The position numbers were made by a program, and so were the translations under genes. Below the pieces are notes generated by a model. That model had not been told where the DNA came from, did no database searches, and saw nothing but the letters and a program-made list of their open reading frames with translations. 7,133 nt of DNA, from NCBI GenBank assembly GCA_029287105.1, contig JARFRT010000287.1:1-7133 (forward strand), in the 5' to 3' direction. This DNA is from Akkermansiaceae bacterium. Lineage in GTDB: Bacteria > Verrucomicrobiota > Verrucomicrobiia > Verrucomicrobiales > Akkermansiaceae. Shown here in pieces: positions 6,504 to 7,133 of the stretch; positions within the stretch are counted from its first letter, which is position 1, and each line of letters begins with the position of its first letter.

Positions 6504-7133
6504 CTACCCCTCCAGCGTTTCCGGAAAGGCCGCTTTCCAGACATGCAGGGCTTCGCGGATCTGTTCCGTTTTGCGTGTGGGGCTGAGCTCCCAGACGAGG
6601 GGTTTGCGCGGGTCGACGTGCCGCAGGAGCTTTTTGAAATCGAGTTCGCCGGTGAGCGGGACGCGGTGATCCCGTTCGGGCCAGTGGACATCGTGGACGT
6701 GGCATCCGATCAGGTAGGGCGCCATCTTTGCCAGCCATTGGTCGTGATCGAGCAGGCCGAGGTTGTGCTTCAGCTGGACATGACCGAAGTCGTGCCAGTA
6801 GCCGACCCACGGGTTGTCCTTGAAGTGCTCTTGCAGTCGGATCATCTCGCTTTCGCTGGGCACGTCCTCGAAACGGCTGCGTGATTCCACGGCGAGGGGG
6901 ATTTGCAGCTCGGCGGCTTTCTCGGCCAGCGATTCCAAGGCTTCGATGGCGCGTTGGAAGTAGAGGGGCGCGATTTTTTCCCGTTTGCGGACGAAGTCGA
7001 GTTTGGCCTTGGCGTATTCCGGGCTGAGTTGTTGGCCTTCCTTGACCATGGTGGTCAGGCGCTTGGTCCATTTTTTGCTCGGCATGGGTACGGAGCCCAT
7101 ATGCATGACGACGTAGTGCGCCTTGAACCCGGC
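6504..7133 (-). CDS. Xylose isomerase-like TIM-barrel (sugar phosphate isomerase/epimerase family), N-terminus outside window
   Basis: The visible 209 residues are the C-terminal part of a TIM barrel of the AP-endonuclease-2/xylose-isomerase-like superfamily, whose members bind divalent metals and isomerise or epimerise sugars, inositols and related compounds. The reading frame is open to the window edge, and the first visible residues (AGFKAHYVVMHMGS) form a beta strand ending in the His typical of the strand motif VxxHxG, so the gene starts upstream of the window on the minus strand. The next motifs come in the expected order: PLAVESRSRFEDVPS with the metal-binding Glu, VGYWHDFGHVQ in place of the usual VGYxxDxGHA, LIGCHVHDVHWPERDHRVP with the HxHD and DHxxP metal site, and the final Glu in LVWELSP. 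All key acidic and His residues appear present, so it is probably an active enzyme. The exact substrate cannot be told; an endonuclease IV role is less likely given the HxHD...DH pattern. Confidence 0.85.
   Translation of the reverse strand, partial: AGFKAHYVVMHMGSVPMPSKKWTKRLTTMVKEGQQLSPEYAKAKLDFVRKREKIAPLYFQRAIEALESLAEKAAELQIPLAVESRSRFEDVPSESEMIRLQEHFKDNPWVGYWHDFGHVQLKHNLGLLDHDQWLAKMAPYLIGCHVHDVHWPERDHRVPLTGELDFKKLLRHVDPRKPLVWELSPTRKTEQIREALHVWKAAFPETLEG

Noticed and set aside
6493..7071. Minus-strand frame of 192 codons overlapping the TIM-barrel gene.
   Set aside because: Its translation is Arg/Pro-rich and motif-free; the overlapping frame has ordered TIM-barrel metal-site motifs.
1..7133. 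Mobile elements, tRNA or rRNA genes, CRISPR arrays, riboswitches.
   Set aside because: No transposase or integrase motifs, no cloverleaf, no regularly spaced repeats and no recognisable riboswitch core were seen on reading both strands.

Overview
The window is chromosomal DNA from a free-living or commensal bacterium, with fairly GC-rich genes and AT-richer, G-poor intergenic leaders. I recognise four conserved genes: an MsbA-type ABC exporter, DNA primase, an isochorismate synthase and a xylose-isomerase-like TIM-barrel enzyme. Between them lies a tandem pair of membrane-anchored coiled-coil proteins that I cannot assign to a named family. Near-absent Shine-Dalgarno sequences, a menaquinone-type isochorismate synthase and coiled-coil envelope proteins of this style would fit the Verrucomicrobiota or the wider PVC group. 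That placement is an inference from style, not a homology search.

Layout. At 1-1485 (minus) is the N-terminal 495 residues of a type I ABC exporter, cut by the window edge exactly at the Walker B aspartate. A 158-bp divergent spacer (1486-1643) follows, holding an AT-rich stretch and a run of eight C. Two plus-strand genes (1644-2465 and 2528-3334) are 62 bp apart and encode paralogous proteins, each with an N-terminal membrane segment, a long coiled coil and a small C-terminal domain that aligns between the two without gaps. They converge on dnaG (3481-5316, minus) across 146 bp containing two GC-rich stem-loops. dnaG is divergent from an isochorismate synthase gene (5368-6459, plus); only 51 bp separate the starts, and that spacer carries an inverted repeat enclosing tandem 7-bp repeats. 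The last gene (6504-7133, minus) is a sugar-isomerase/epimerase-like TIM barrel whose N-terminus lies outside the window. A stem-loop sits between it and the isochorismate synthase gene.

How the genes relate. The neighbourhood looks like core chromosome, not a mobile island: I see no transposase, integrase, tRNA, CRISPR array or toxin-antitoxin pair. The only clear multi-gene unit is the coiled-coil pair, which probably forms an operon. Its products could assemble together at the inner membrane with their C-terminal domains outside. This pair is the best candidate for something undescribed. The other genes look like independent single transcription units as far as the window shows.
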